Assembly: GCF_028204155.1 (NCBI RefSeq)
Contig: NZ_JAQLOI010000003.1
Span: forward strand, 620,001 to 684,000
Source: Vibrio algarum
Lineage (GTDB): Bacteria; Pseudomonadota; Gammaproteobacteria; Enterobacterales; Vibrionaceae
Length of the DNA: 64,000 nucleotides
Direction: 5' to 3'
The notes under the pieces were generated by a model that had not been told where the DNA came from, did no database searches, and saw only the letters and a program-made list of their open reading frames with translations. Below, piece after piece: positions 1-8,114 of the stretch. The first letter of the stretch is position 1. Each line of letters opens with the position of its first letter. The position numbers and the translations under genes were made by a program.

Positions 1-640
1 CCCAAGAGATCATGCACAATAAATCATAGGTTGCACCGGTTCTAATGAAAGCAACGGTGTTAATTCCAATGAAGGCGATAAAGCTTGGTAGAGAAGCCAT
101 CATCATAAACTCAAAGGTGATAACGGATTTAGTTGCCGTAAATGCGCCCCAGAAAGTAATAATGGTGTAGCCAACCGTCATGATTGCAGCATACCAAATG
201 AAGATATCAAACCAAATTGATTCCGGTGGTATTGAAGAGTAAGCAATAGCAACCGTCATGGCATTCATACTGACTTGTTGGAAGATTAAGTAAATCACTT
301 CCCACCAGGTTGTCCATGAGCACTGTTCTCTGTATTTCGCCTTCAGCTCATAGCCAAACGCCTGATAACTGGTACCTGCAATGATGGCACCAATACCCCA
401 GAGAAGCATTGAAATGCCCCACCAAAAACGTGACATTTGGCCGTCTTGCATTACTAGGAACTGAACCCCAACTAATGTAACGATCACACCGAGTAAATAA
501 ACCCAAAATGTCGATGACGGTTGACTGATATCCAACTCTTTACCTAGAAAATTGACACGAACCAGCGGTTGTTCCTCTCCCCAATTTTCCTTTGTCAAAC
601 TTGGGTGTTTAATGTCATGAACTTTCTCAAAAATAGACAT
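1..640 (-). CDS. Polytopic membrane protein, cut by window start
   Basis: The reading frame stays open to the window edge, so only the N-terminal 213 residues are seen. The ATG at 640 follows a good ribosome site (AAGGAAAACGA). The protein begins MSIFEKVHDIKHPSLTKENW; after a soluble head of about 45 residues it has at least five or six hydrophobic segments rich in Trp. I do not recognise the family; a transporter or channel is possible. It is the last visible gene of the leftward DHA/glycerol run, 52 bp after the oxidoreductase, so it may be part of that operon. Confidence 0.75.
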   Translation of the reverse strand, partial: MSIFEKVHDIKHPSLTKENWGEEQPLVRVNFLGKELDISQPSSTFWVYLLGVIVTLVGVQFLVMQDGQMSRFWWGISMLLWGIGAIIAGTSYQAFGYELKAKYREQCSWTTWWEVIYLIFQQVSMNAMTVAIAYSSIPPESIWFDIFIWYAAIMTVGYTIITFWGAFTATKSVITFEFMMMASLPSFIAFIGINTVAFIRTGATYDLLCMISW

Positions 641-692
641 TTCGTTTTCCTTTTAAAAAGGCTGAGGCCCTCTGAGCCTCGACCAGGTTCAA

Positions 693-1841
693 TTAGTCTT
701 CGTGTTCAGGAATAAGAACAAGCTTGCCCACATGCTTGCGGCTCACAAGTTCTTTTTGAGCTTCTACTATGTCAGAAAGAGGGAAGGCTTTTGAAAGGGC
801 TGGTTTGATTTCACCCTTTTCGATAGCGTCAATCAGGCTTGGGAATACAGGTTCATCCCAACCAGTGCACCCAACAAGCGTCAAGTCTCTTAGGTACATA
901 GTGCGGAAATCTAACTCAACTAGTGGGCCTGCAATGGCGCCAGAAGAAGCATAGCGACCACCACGCTTAAGCATTTTTAGGTTGTTGACGAAATTGTCGC
1001 CAGCCACATTGTCAATGATGATATCGACCGACATTTCGCCCAGCACTTCGAGTGCATTTTTACCGTAGTCGACGACTTCATCAGCCCCGTAAGAGCGCAC
1101 ACGTTCGATCTTGTCTTCGCCTTCTGCTGCCGCGATAACATAAGCGCCACGACGTTTTGCAAGTTGAACTACCGCAGAGCCAACACCACCAGACGCACCT
1201 GCAACATAGACACGATCACCTGCTTTTACGCCTGAGCGCTGAACCATATTTTCAGATGTCGCATAGGCACATGGAATCGTGCCCAGTTCTGCATCACTCC
1301 AGTCACACTCAACTGGGAAAACTTCGCTTGCAGAAATCTTCACGTATTGAGCAAAGGCACCGTCAAAATCAGAAGCCATCCAGATATTTTCACGAGATTC
1401 AAAACCTTCGTGGCGAATACAAGCGCGGATAAGTACACGTTTGCCAATAAGGTGTTGGTCAGCTTGATCTTTCGCTTCAACCACTAGACCCGCACAGTCT
1501 GTACCTTGAATGAATGGGAAAGGTGTTTCATTGTTCCAGCCGCCATCTTTCTCCTCAGCCGCATCTGTAACCTCATTTTCATCCGTAGACAAAGTATTCG
1601 TGCTTTGGGTTACCTTCTGAGAGTACCAACCAAGACGAGTATTGATTTCTGTATTATTCACGCCAGCCGCCAAGACTTTGATTAACACTTCACCTTCGCT
1701 AATTACAGGCATTGGTACGTCTTTGTACTCCAACATTTCGTAGCCACCATTACCCATGGTAACGACTGCTTTCATTGTTTTGTCGCCTGTTTTTACATCA
1801 AAACGGTTTTTATCTTTATTAATATTCAGTTTAATTTTCAT
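693..1841 (-). CDS. MDR-superfamily zinc-type alcohol dehydrogenase / quinone oxidoreductase-like protein
   Basis: 382 residues. The N-terminal GroES-like domain begins at MKAVVTMGNGGYEML (about residue 23). The Rossmann domain has the dinucleotide motif AGASGGVGSAVVQLAK near residue 215. The usual catalytic cysteine of zinc alcohol dehydrogenases is absent (AAGVNNTEINTR), as in the quinone-oxidoreductase branch, so it may act without zinc. An acidic insert lies near residues 80-100. The 22-residue extension before MKAVV is doubtful, although the ATG at 1841 has GAAGAGAAAATC before it. It lies 14 bp after the MFS gene, so it is probably cotranscribed in the DHA/glycerol locus; the substrate is unknown. 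Confidence 0.8.
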   Translation of the reverse strand: MKIKLNINKDKNRFDVKTGDKTMKAVVTMGNGGYEMLEYKDVPMPVISEGEVLIKVLAAGVNNTEINTRLGWYSQKVTQSTNTLSTDENEVTDAAEEKDGGWNNETPFPFIQGTDCAGLVVEAKDQADQHLIGKRVLIRACIRHEGFESRENIWMASDFDGAFAQYVKISASEVFPVECDWSDAELGTIPCAYATSENMVQRSGVKAGDRVYVAGASGGVGSAVVQLAKRRGAYVIAAAEGEDKIERVRSYGADEVVDYGKNALEVLGEMSVDIIIDNVAGDNFVNNLKMLKRGGRYASSGAIAGPLVELDFRTMYLRDLTLVGCTGWDEPVFPSLIDAIEKGEIKPALSKAFPLSDIVEAQKELVSRKHVGKLVLIPEHED

Positions 1842-1855
1842 GATTTTCTCTTCAC

Positions 1856-3157
1856 TTATGATGTTGGTAGTTCAACACTGTTAATTTGATTAGATGGTTC
1901 AGAGGACGCTTCTTCCTTTTTGCTCATGCGGTTAAAGACCATTGCTAAAATCGCACCAAGAACACCAAAGGCAGCTGTCACGATAAAGTAAGCTCGGTAG
2001 CCATCGTCATTACCGAATGTGCTCCATAGATAGCTGTTCATTTGTGGAATAAAAATATCTGGTAGGTAACCGATTAAGCTCACAACACCAATCGCTGTAC
2101 CCGTTAGTGCAGCAGAGATCTTCGCCTGACCTAGAATCGACCAGTAAGTACCACGAACCACGTAGATAAAGACGGCGGTCAGCAACACAAGGCTACCAAT
2201 TATGATTGTACCTGCTGAACTTGGAATGATTGCTAGTGTACATAATGCAACCGCTGCTAGGAAAGTACCTGTCGCCACGGTTTGAGCTCGGCCGAATTTA
2301 TCAGCACAGTAGCCGCCCAGGAAGCCACCAATAGGACGCATCCATAGAACACCAACCATCATAGAGCCGACAGTTACTGCGCTCATCTCAAGGTTGCTTT
2401 GTAGGTGGCCACCGTAATAGTAGTTCGACCAGAAAACAGTATAGCCACAGAAGATGATCAGACCGTGTAGCCAAACGTATTTGTTGGTAAGAATCTTAGA
2501 AACATCGGCTAGGCGGAATTTCTCTTCTTCACCCGTTTCGACATTGCGATCTTCTGTTGGTTTAACGAAGAGTGCTACTAGAACTGCAATAGCTGTCAAA
2601 GCGAACGAGTACATGTAGATAACTGATTTAAGAGCTGTTTCTTTGTCTGCAAAGGCTTCGCTATCACCTAGAGTTGTGGTGAAAAGATATAAAGCAACAC
2701 TACCTAGAGCTGCTTCAACCAAACCACGACCACCATCTAAGAAGCCAAAGAATCGGCCTTCTTCTTCAGGAGTAGACAACATTTTAGTTAGCTTCATGTG
2801 AGCCGACCAGAAAGTGAATACTGCAAAGATACCCCAAATAATGAAGCAACCAACCACTCCGCTATATTGAGGGATTTGTGCAAACCAGAAACCGCCTGCA
2901 GCCGTACCTAGTAGGCTAACTACAAGCAATGATTTAGCACTGAACTTATCACTCAAAATACCACTTGGGAAGTAACCCGCTACGAATACCATACCGAGAA
3001 TGGAGTAAATATTGTTTAGGTCGGTGACATTCATTTGGAAGACTTCAAGAATAGTCTCTTGATACTGCGCTTTTAAATAAACTAGTGGAAAAACGGCACC
3101 CGCCGCTAATATCACGAGCACGAATTGAAAATACCTTGTTAGGCTGGAGTTGTTCAT
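1856..3157 (-). CDS. MFS transporter, YihN-like
   Basis: About 433 residues with roughly 12 hydrophobic segments and a long loop before segment 7 (around FVKPTEDRNVETGEEEKFR), typical of a major facilitator. The SGILSDKFSAKSLLV stretch after segment 2 fits the conserved MFS loop. I chose the ATG at 3157 (MNNSSLTRYFQF) because AGGTGATAAT precedes it; an in-frame start at 3190 lacks a convincing site. It sits between the DHA kinase and an oxidoreductase in one leftward run, so it probably imports the substrate of this locus (a glycerol-like or triose compound). That substrate is inferred only. Confidence 0.8.
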   Translation of the reverse strand: MNNSSLTRYFQFVLVILAAGAVFPLVYLKAQYQETILEVFQMNVTDLNNIYSILGMVFVAGYFPSGILSDKFSAKSLLVVSLLGTAAGGFWFAQIPQYSGVVGCFIIWGIFAVFTFWSAHMKLTKMLSTPEEEGRFFGFLDGGRGLVEAALGSVALYLFTTTLGDSEAFADKETALKSVIYMYSFALTAIAVLVALFVKPTEDRNVETGEEEKFRLADVSKILTNKYVWLHGLIIFCGYTVFWSNYYYGGHLQSNLEMSAVTVGSMMVGVLWMRPIGGFLGGYCADKFGRAQTVATGTFLAAVALCTLAIIPSSAGTIIIGSLVLLTAVFIYVVRGTYWSILGQAKISAALTGTAIGVVSLIGYLPDIFIPQMNSYLWSTFGNDDGYRAYFIVTAAFGVLGAILAMVFNRMSKKEEASSEPSNQINSVELPTS

Positions 3158-3233
3158 ATTATCACCTATGTTCACATTTGTTGGCGTCAAAAAGAAAAAC
3201 TCTTATTGACGCATTTCTAATTATTATTTTTTA

Positions 3234-4856
3234 TTAAAATTGACTGAATACGGTTTCGATTGCGAATGCACCTGGATCTTTTGTTCCTGATAGGCTGTCG
3301 CTGTTTAGGTAGGATGAACGGCCCGCTTTCGCATTGGTCATCGCAACAGTAGCCTCTGCACCGGCTTTCGCTGCATTAATAGCGCTATCAAAGCCTTCTT
3401 CTACCCATGCTTCTAGAGCCGGGTGTAATGCGTCGATCATCGTGCGGTCTCCAGGTTTTGCGCCACCGTAAGCCATCATTTGATCTAGACCCGCTTGCAA
3501 TGCCTTAGGTAGAGAGCCATTAAGCTCAAAATCACGGCCTGCTGCAGTAAACAAAATAGACAGAAGTACGCCTGAAGAACCACCCATTACAGAAGTTAGA
3601 CAGTCTGCGATTGTCGTCATCAATTTGGCTTTGTCTTGTAACGGTAGCTGTTTTGCTTCTAATTGAGCTATAACCTTACGTGCACCTGCTGCAAAAGTAG
3701 AACCGGTATCACCATCACCAACGATGGAGTCAAGGTGGTTAAGCTCTGCTTCGATATCGATAATTGATTGACATACCTTGCTAAGAACTAAGGCAGTCTC
3801 TTCTTCGTGTGAGGGCTCGAACGCTTGCTTCACGATTTGGTTTTCACACTGAGTGATTGGTACTTCGCGGCGGGCAACAGCACCAGGCCATGCACTTGTT
3901 TCAACGTCTGCAGTCAATGCCTTACTGATCTCATCAGTCAGTTGAATGGTAGAAACCGAAAAGCCTTTCATATCAATAGCGGTCATCAGTGCACCACTTA
4001 CGATAAACTTCGCTTGTTGGCCAAGCTCAGATTCCATCACTTCCTTCGCCACAATATTCATTTCAATTGGCGACAGACCGCCAAGGTTATTTAGCAAGAT
4101 TGCATTCTCAGAAATAGGTTGCGCTTCAATAAGCTTGCCTACCATGGTTGCTACAAGCTCTTTTGCTTTAGGTAGGTCAATAGTCTCGATACCCGCTTCT
4201 CCGTGGATGCCTAGACCAAGCTCGGCTTTACCTTTAGCAATACGCTCATTGCTTTCGCCAGGAAGAGAGCAGCTTGTCAGTGCTACACCAATAGACGCCG
4301 TTTTTTCATGCACGTCGATTGCAGCTTGTTTCACTTCTTCTAGAGAACCGTTGTTTTCAGCTACATAGCCCGCAACTTTTTGCACGAACAGAGTGCCTGC
4401 GATACCACGTGGTTGAGGGTTACCAGGGATAGAGATATCGTCGCCAACGACAATCAGGTCAACTTTACGCCCCATCTCCTTGGCTTTTTCTACGGCTAAG
4501 CCAAAGTTCAAACGGTCGCCAGTGTAGTTTTTAATGATAACCAGACAACCGGCATCACCCGTTACATGTAAAATTGCATTAAGAACGGCATCCACACTTG
4601 GCGCAGCAAACAAGTCACCACAAACCGCTGCGGTTAGCATGCCCTTACCAACGAAGCCTGCGTGCGCTGGCTCATGTCCAGAGCCACCACCACAAATCAG
4701 TGCGACTTTGTCTTTATTCCAGTCATTGCGCGCAACAACTTTAATATCGTTATTAAAATCTAGTAGTGTTAGGTTCTCTTTTTGAGCTGCGTATAAAGCA
4801 CCGTGAATAGAATCTAGAACAAAAGACTCTTTGTTATTTAAAATAAGATCAGACAT
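3234..4856 (-). CDS. dhaK: Dihydroxyacetone kinase, single-chain ATP type (DhaK-DhaL fusion)
   Basis: 540 residues, close to the ATP-dependent glycerone kinase of Citrobacter. Residues 1-330 form the DhaK domain, with GGGSGHEP at 56-63 and the substrate-binding His218 in GIHGEAG. Residues 350-540 form the DhaL ATP/Mg domain, with GDGDTG at 380-385. It phosphorylates DHA to DHA-phosphate in the cytoplasm and needs no PTS partner. It is directly downstream of gldA, giving the route glycerol to DHA to DHA-phosphate. It is the only one of the three DHA kinase sets here with both domains in one chain. Confidence 0.93.
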   Translation of the reverse strand: MSDLILNNKESFVLDSIHGALYAAQKENLTLLDFNNDIKVVARNDWNKDKVALICGGGSGHEPAHAGFVGKGMLTAAVCGDLFAAPSVDAVLNAILHVTGDAGCLVIIKNYTGDRLNFGLAVEKAKEMGRKVDLIVVGDDISIPGNPQPRGIAGTLFVQKVAGYVAENNGSLEEVKQAAIDVHEKTASIGVALTSCSLPGESNERIAKGKAELGLGIHGEAGIETIDLPKAKELVATMVGKLIEAQPISENAILLNNLGGLSPIEMNIVAKEVMESELGQQAKFIVSGALMTAIDMKGFSVSTIQLTDEISKALTADVETSAWPGAVARREVPITQCENQIVKQAFEPSHEEETALVLSKVCQSIIDIEAELNHLDSIVGDGDTGSTFAAGARKVIAQLEAKQLPLQDKAKLMTTIADCLTSVMGGSSGVLLSILFTAAGRDFELNGSLPKALQAGLDQMMAYGGAKPGDRTMIDALHPALEAWVEEGFDSAINAAKAGAEATVAMTNAKAGRSSYLNSDSLSGTKDPGAFAIETVFSQF

Positions 4857-4926
4857 TGTTATCTCTTTAATATAGTAAGATTAATTTCTATTCTTCGTCA
4901 CTAATTAAATAATTAGCGGGTTAATA

Positions 4927-6009
4927 TTATTGACCTAGCTGGTGAGCTATTAGGATTGCCGAATAAACCGCTTCTGCTGTTACTGGGAAAGGCATATTGT
5001 GAATGGTTTCACCTTCAGCCGTTGCTCCCTCAGCTACTTCACGTAACTTGTCGTGATTTAATTCTTTTACACCCATCTGGAATAAATTTGTTGGAAGTCC
5101 GATTGAGCGACAGAAATCGATAACAGTGTTAATTTCTTCCATTGCGGCATTTTCAAGAACCAATTGAGTTAGCGTACCGAACGCTACTTTTTCACCGTGA
5201 TAGAGATGGTGACATTCTTCTAGTTTGGTTAAGCCATTGTGAATAGCATGAGCAGCCGCTAGACCGCTACTTTCAAAGCCAATACCACTTAGGTAAGTGT
5301 TCGCTTCAATGATGTTTTCAACGGCTTTTGAGCTCACACCATTTTCAACAGCCACTTTCGCTTTTAGGCCATCTTCTAACAGTGTTTCATAGCATAGTTT
5401 TGCTAGTGCTTGAGCCGAACGTGTTGGTGCACCACCTGCCATTGTCGCTTTACCTGAGGTCATGTTTGCTCGTGCTTCAAAGTAAGTAGAAAGTGCATCA
5501 CCCATACCCGCAACTAGAAGGCGTACTGGTGCTTTAGCGATAATAGCACTGTCCATCACTACCATATTTGGGTTACTAGGAAATAGTAAGTACTCACTGA
5601 ATTCACCTTCAGGTGTGTAAATAACAGCAAGTGCAGAGGTAGGGGCATCTGTTGATGCAATTGTCGGAACTACGACTACTGGTACTTTTGAGTAATACGC
5701 TACCGCTTTAGCAGTATCCAGTGTTTTACCACCACCAATACCAATGATCACGTCATGCTTTTGCGTTGCTGCGATGTCAATGATGCGGTCGATTTCTTGA
5801 CGGGAACACTCTCCATGGAACAGATCCATTGCCAGTGGCATTTCTTCTTTTTCAAAGCTGTTTTTTACTGTACCGCCTACTAAGCCTGTAACAAATTCAT
5901 CTGCAATCGCCAGTGGATTTTCACCTAATGCCTTCACGTAACCAGCGATAGCACCTAGTACATTTTCACCTTGAACGTATTTGCTAGGGCTAATAATTAT
6001 TTTATCCAT
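4927..6009 (-). CDS. gldA: Glycerol dehydrogenase (NAD-dependent, Fe/Zn-ADH family)
   Basis: 360 residues, near the 367 of E. coli GldA. The NAD motif GGGKTLDTAK lies at 92-101. The three metal ligands fall at D171 (GMGDALST), H254 (AAAHAIHNG) and H271 (YHGEKVAFG), as expected for GldA. It oxidises glycerol to dihydroxyacetone. It is the first gene of the leftward run and diverges from dhaK across a 312-bp gap with operator-like palindromes, so DhaR control is plausible. Confidence 0.94.
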   Translation of the reverse strand: MDKIIISPSKYVQGENVLGAIAGYVKALGENPLAIADEFVTGLVGGTVKNSFEKEEMPLAMDLFHGECSRQEIDRIIDIAATQKHDVIIGIGGGKTLDTAKAVAYYSKVPVVVVPTIASTDAPTSALAVIYTPEGEFSEYLLFPSNPNMVVMDSAIIAKAPVRLLVAGMGDALSTYFEARANMTSGKATMAGGAPTRSAQALAKLCYETLLEDGLKAKVAVENGVSSKAVENIIEANTYLSGIGFESSGLAAAHAIHNGLTKLEECHHLYHGEKVAFGTLTQLVLENAAMEEINTVIDFCRSIGLPTNLFQMGVKELNHDKLREVAEGATAEGETIHNMPFPVTAEAVYSAILIAHQLGQ

Positions 6010-6193
6010 GTTTTTGACCTTCTCTGTGTTTCAACGTTGGAGAAATCATAAAGAAAGAGAGTTAGAAACAAGTAGAAATAACGTCAGTTATATAAGTGAA
6101 GTTTGATTCCCACATCAATTAACGTCATAGAAATAATATTGTGAGAACCCAATTATTAATTCAGTCACATTTACAAATAATTTCCTTGATTTG

Positions 6194-6210
6194 TGTTTCA
6201 TTTTGAACCA
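6194..6210. promoter_or_regulatory. Putative DhaR operator 1
   Basis: TGTTTCA-TTT-TGAACCA: two 7-base half-sites, inverted, with one mismatch and a 3-base spacer. It resembles the TGTTTC/GAAACA half-sites used by regulators of the AcoR/DhaR group. It lies 33 bp (about three helical turns) from operator 2. Confidence 0.5.
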
Positions 6211-6226
6211 TTCGACTTTTTTGCTA

Positions 6227-6243
6227 TGTTTCGAAATGAAACA
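6227..6243. promoter_or_regulatory. Putative DhaR operator 2
   Basis: TGTTTCG-AAA-TGAAACA has the same layout as operator 1, again with one mismatch between arms. It lies 79 bp before the dhaK start codon. The same-face spacing of the two sites suggests cooperative binding. Confidence 0.5.
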
Positions 6244-6281
6244 GGCAAATTAAATTGCTGACCATGAAAAAGGAACTTAAT

Positions 6282-6314
6282 ATGGGTCCAGCCCTTTGGT
6301 TTCAAGGAATATAA
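6282..6314 (+). CDS. Possible 10-residue leader peptide upstream of dhaK
   Basis: The ATG at 6282 is preceded by AAGGA at 7-base spacing and encodes MGPALWFQGI followed by TAA, eight bases before dhaK. A longer version could start in frame at the ATG at 6264 (adding MKKELN), but it has a weak ribosome site. The site before 6282 looks better than the one before dhaK itself, so the short ORF could couple translation into dhaK. An ORF this small may be chance. Confidence 0.25.
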   Translation: MGPALWFQGI

Positions 6315-6321
6315 AAGAATA

Positions 6322-7380
6322 ATGAAAAAGATTATCAATAACGTCGACAATGTTGTCTTAGACCAAGTTCAGGGCTTAGTTGCCTCTCGTACTGATCTCA
6401 AACTAAATAAAAATCCATGTTATATCTGGCATGAAGAGTCTCCGAACCAAGTTGCATTGGTTTCAGGAGGAGCCTCTGGGCACGAACCTATGCATATTGG
6501 ATATGTAGGCCAAGGTATGCTTACTGGTGCAATTCCTGGTGAGATATTTGTTAGAGCAACCCCCGACCAAATCTATGAATGTGCGAGCCAAGTGAGCCGT
6601 GAGCAAGGCATATTGTTTCTGATTAAAAACTATATTGGTGACAGTATGAACTTTAAGTTAGCAGTAGAGTTGCTTCATTCTGACGGTGTAAAGGTAGGAG
6701 CCGTTCTCATTGATGATGATATCGCAGTCAATGATAGCCTTTATACAAACGGACGCAGAGGAATGGCAGGAACAGTCTTGGTAGAAAAAATTGTCGGTGC
6801 GGCATCGGCAAAAGGCTATTCATTAGAACAGTGTGAAGAGCTTGGACGTCGTGTGAACAATAACTGTCGGTCGATCAGTGTTGCATTAAGGCCGTGTACC
6901 GTCCCAGCCGCAGATCAGCCCTCGTTTGAACTAGGAGAAAACGAAGTCGAGTTTGGTATTGGCATACATGGGGAGCCCGGCATAGAGCGTATGGAATTTA
7001 CGAACTCTGACGACTTGGTTGATAAGATGTTTGTGGCTCTCAAAGAAAACGCCCCATATAGCAGGGTGCTACCGTGTTGGGATAAGGAGGAAGGTGAATG
7101 GCTCGAACTTGATTCTTCGATCAATGACTTTGAATCTGACCATGACTATATAGCGATTGTGAACGGCTTAGGTGGCACTCCAAACTCTGAACTTTATGTT
7201 GTCTATAAACGCTTAGCCGAAAATTGTGAAGCAGAGAACTTTCGAATAGCGCGTAACTTAGTTGGCGAGTATTGTACCGCTGTCGATATGTCGGGTATTT
7301 CAATCACGCTACTTAAGGCGGATAAGGAAGTGATTGACCTTTTCGATGCACCAGTTAACACAGCTGCAATGACTTGGTAA
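6322..7380 (+). CDS. dhaK: Dihydroxyacetone kinase subunit DhaK (PTS type)
   Basis: 352 residues and very similar in layout to E. coli DhaK from its first residues (MKKIINNVDNVVLDQ). GGASGHEP lies at 49-56, and His216, expected to hold DHA covalently, sits in GIHGEPG. In E. coli DhaK binds DHA and represses DhaR when DHA is absent. The next gene is dhaL, but no dhaM (PTS phosphoryl donor) follows; dhaR comes instead. Catalysis would therefore need a DhaM encoded elsewhere, or the pair serves mainly to sense DHA. Confidence 0.93.
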   Translation: MKKIINNVDNVVLDQVQGLVASRTDLKLNKNPCYIWHEESPNQVALVSGGASGHEPMHIGYVGQGMLTGAIPGEIFVRATPDQIYECASQVSREQGILFLIKNYIGDSMNFKLAVELLHSDGVKVGAVLIDDDIAVNDSLYTNGRRGMAGTVLVEKIVGAASAKGYSLEQCEELGRRVNNNCRSISVALRPCTVPAADQPSFELGENEVEFGIGIHGEPGIERMEFTNSDDLVDKMFVALKENAPYSRVLPCWDKEEGEWLELDSSINDFESDHDYIAIVNGLGGTPNSELYVVYKRLAENCEAENFRIARNLVGEYCTAVDMSGISITLLKADKEVIDLFDAPVNTAAMTW

Positions 7381-7402
7381 TCCTCTAAATTGGAAGAAAG
7401 TG

Positions 7403-8038
7403 ATGCAAATTGAAAAACAACACATTGTTAACTGGCTCTCGCTCTGCGCTAAAGCATACGAAGAGAATAAAGAATTTCTTACTGATTTGGATCGAGATCT
7501 TGGTGACTCTGATCATGGGCTGCATATCTGTAGAGGATTTAAAATTGTCTTGGAGAACCTACCTAAATTTGAGAAACAAAACATTGCAACAATATTGAAA
7601 AATACAGGTATGACTTTACTCTACAATGTTGGCGGAGCAAGTGGCCCGCTCTATGGAACCCTTTTTATACGAGCCGCCGCTACCATTGGCACCCGTGAGC
7701 AACTCTCTTTTGAAGAGTTAATTGATGCCTTAAAAAGCGGTGTTGATGGCATTGTTACGAGAGGCAAAGCCAACGTGGGTGATAAAACTATGTGCGATGT
7801 CTGGTTGCCCGTTATTGAGCAGACTCGTTCTAAAATAGCTTCTGGAGCTCATATAGACTCTTTGTTGGAATGTATGGTTTCTACTTCAGAAAAAGGGGCT
7901 GTTTCAACCATTGAGATGGAAGCATCCAAAGGAAATGCTCGTTTGCTAGGTAAGCGAAGTATTGGCCATCAAGATCCTGGGGCTACCTCGTCATTAATCA
8001 TGATCAAAGCATTAGTACAGGCTGTAAATGGAAGCTAA
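7403..8038 (+). CDS. dhaL: Dihydroxyacetone kinase subunit DhaL (PTS type)
   Basis: 211 residues. The Mg/ADP-binding motif GDSDHG lies at 34-39, with the conserved GGASGPLYGT, GKANVGDKTMCDVW and IGHQDPGA stretches that closely match E. coli DhaL. The ATG at 7403 follows GGAAG; a GTG one codon earlier is the alternative. It starts 22 bp after dhaK. In E. coli DhaL-ADP is dephosphorylated by DHA and then activates DhaR. The gene converges on dhaR with a 76-bp gap. Confidence 0.92.
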   Translation: MQIEKQHIVNWLSLCAKAYEENKEFLTDLDRDLGDSDHGLHICRGFKIVLENLPKFEKQNIATILKNTGMTLLYNVGGASGPLYGTLFIRAAATIGTREQLSFEELIDALKSGVDGIVTRGKANVGDKTMCDVWLPVIEQTRSKIASGAHIDSLLECMVSTSEKGAVSTIEMEASKGNARLLGKRSIGHQDPGATSSLIMIKALVQAVNGS

Positions 8039-8114
8039 GCCTTTATAATACAAACAAAAAATTCAAGTTATTGAAGCGACTTGGACTCATTTTACGCTCT
8101 CTAAAGGGTTGGCA

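Larger units (their letters stand above)
6010..6321. promoter_or_regulatory. Divergent gldA / dhaK control region
   Basis: This 312-bp gap must hold both promoters. It contains two 17-bp near-palindromes (separate entries), a short leader-like ORF just before dhaK, and two direct copies of TAACGTCA at 6079-6086 and 6120-6127 on the gldA side. DhaR is encoded two genes away, which makes this the natural place for its control. Confidence 0.6.

Noticed and set aside
3946..4368. 140-codon ORF opposite the fused DHA kinase
   Set aside because: Serine/alanine-rich antisense shadow produced by the codon bias of the kinase gene.
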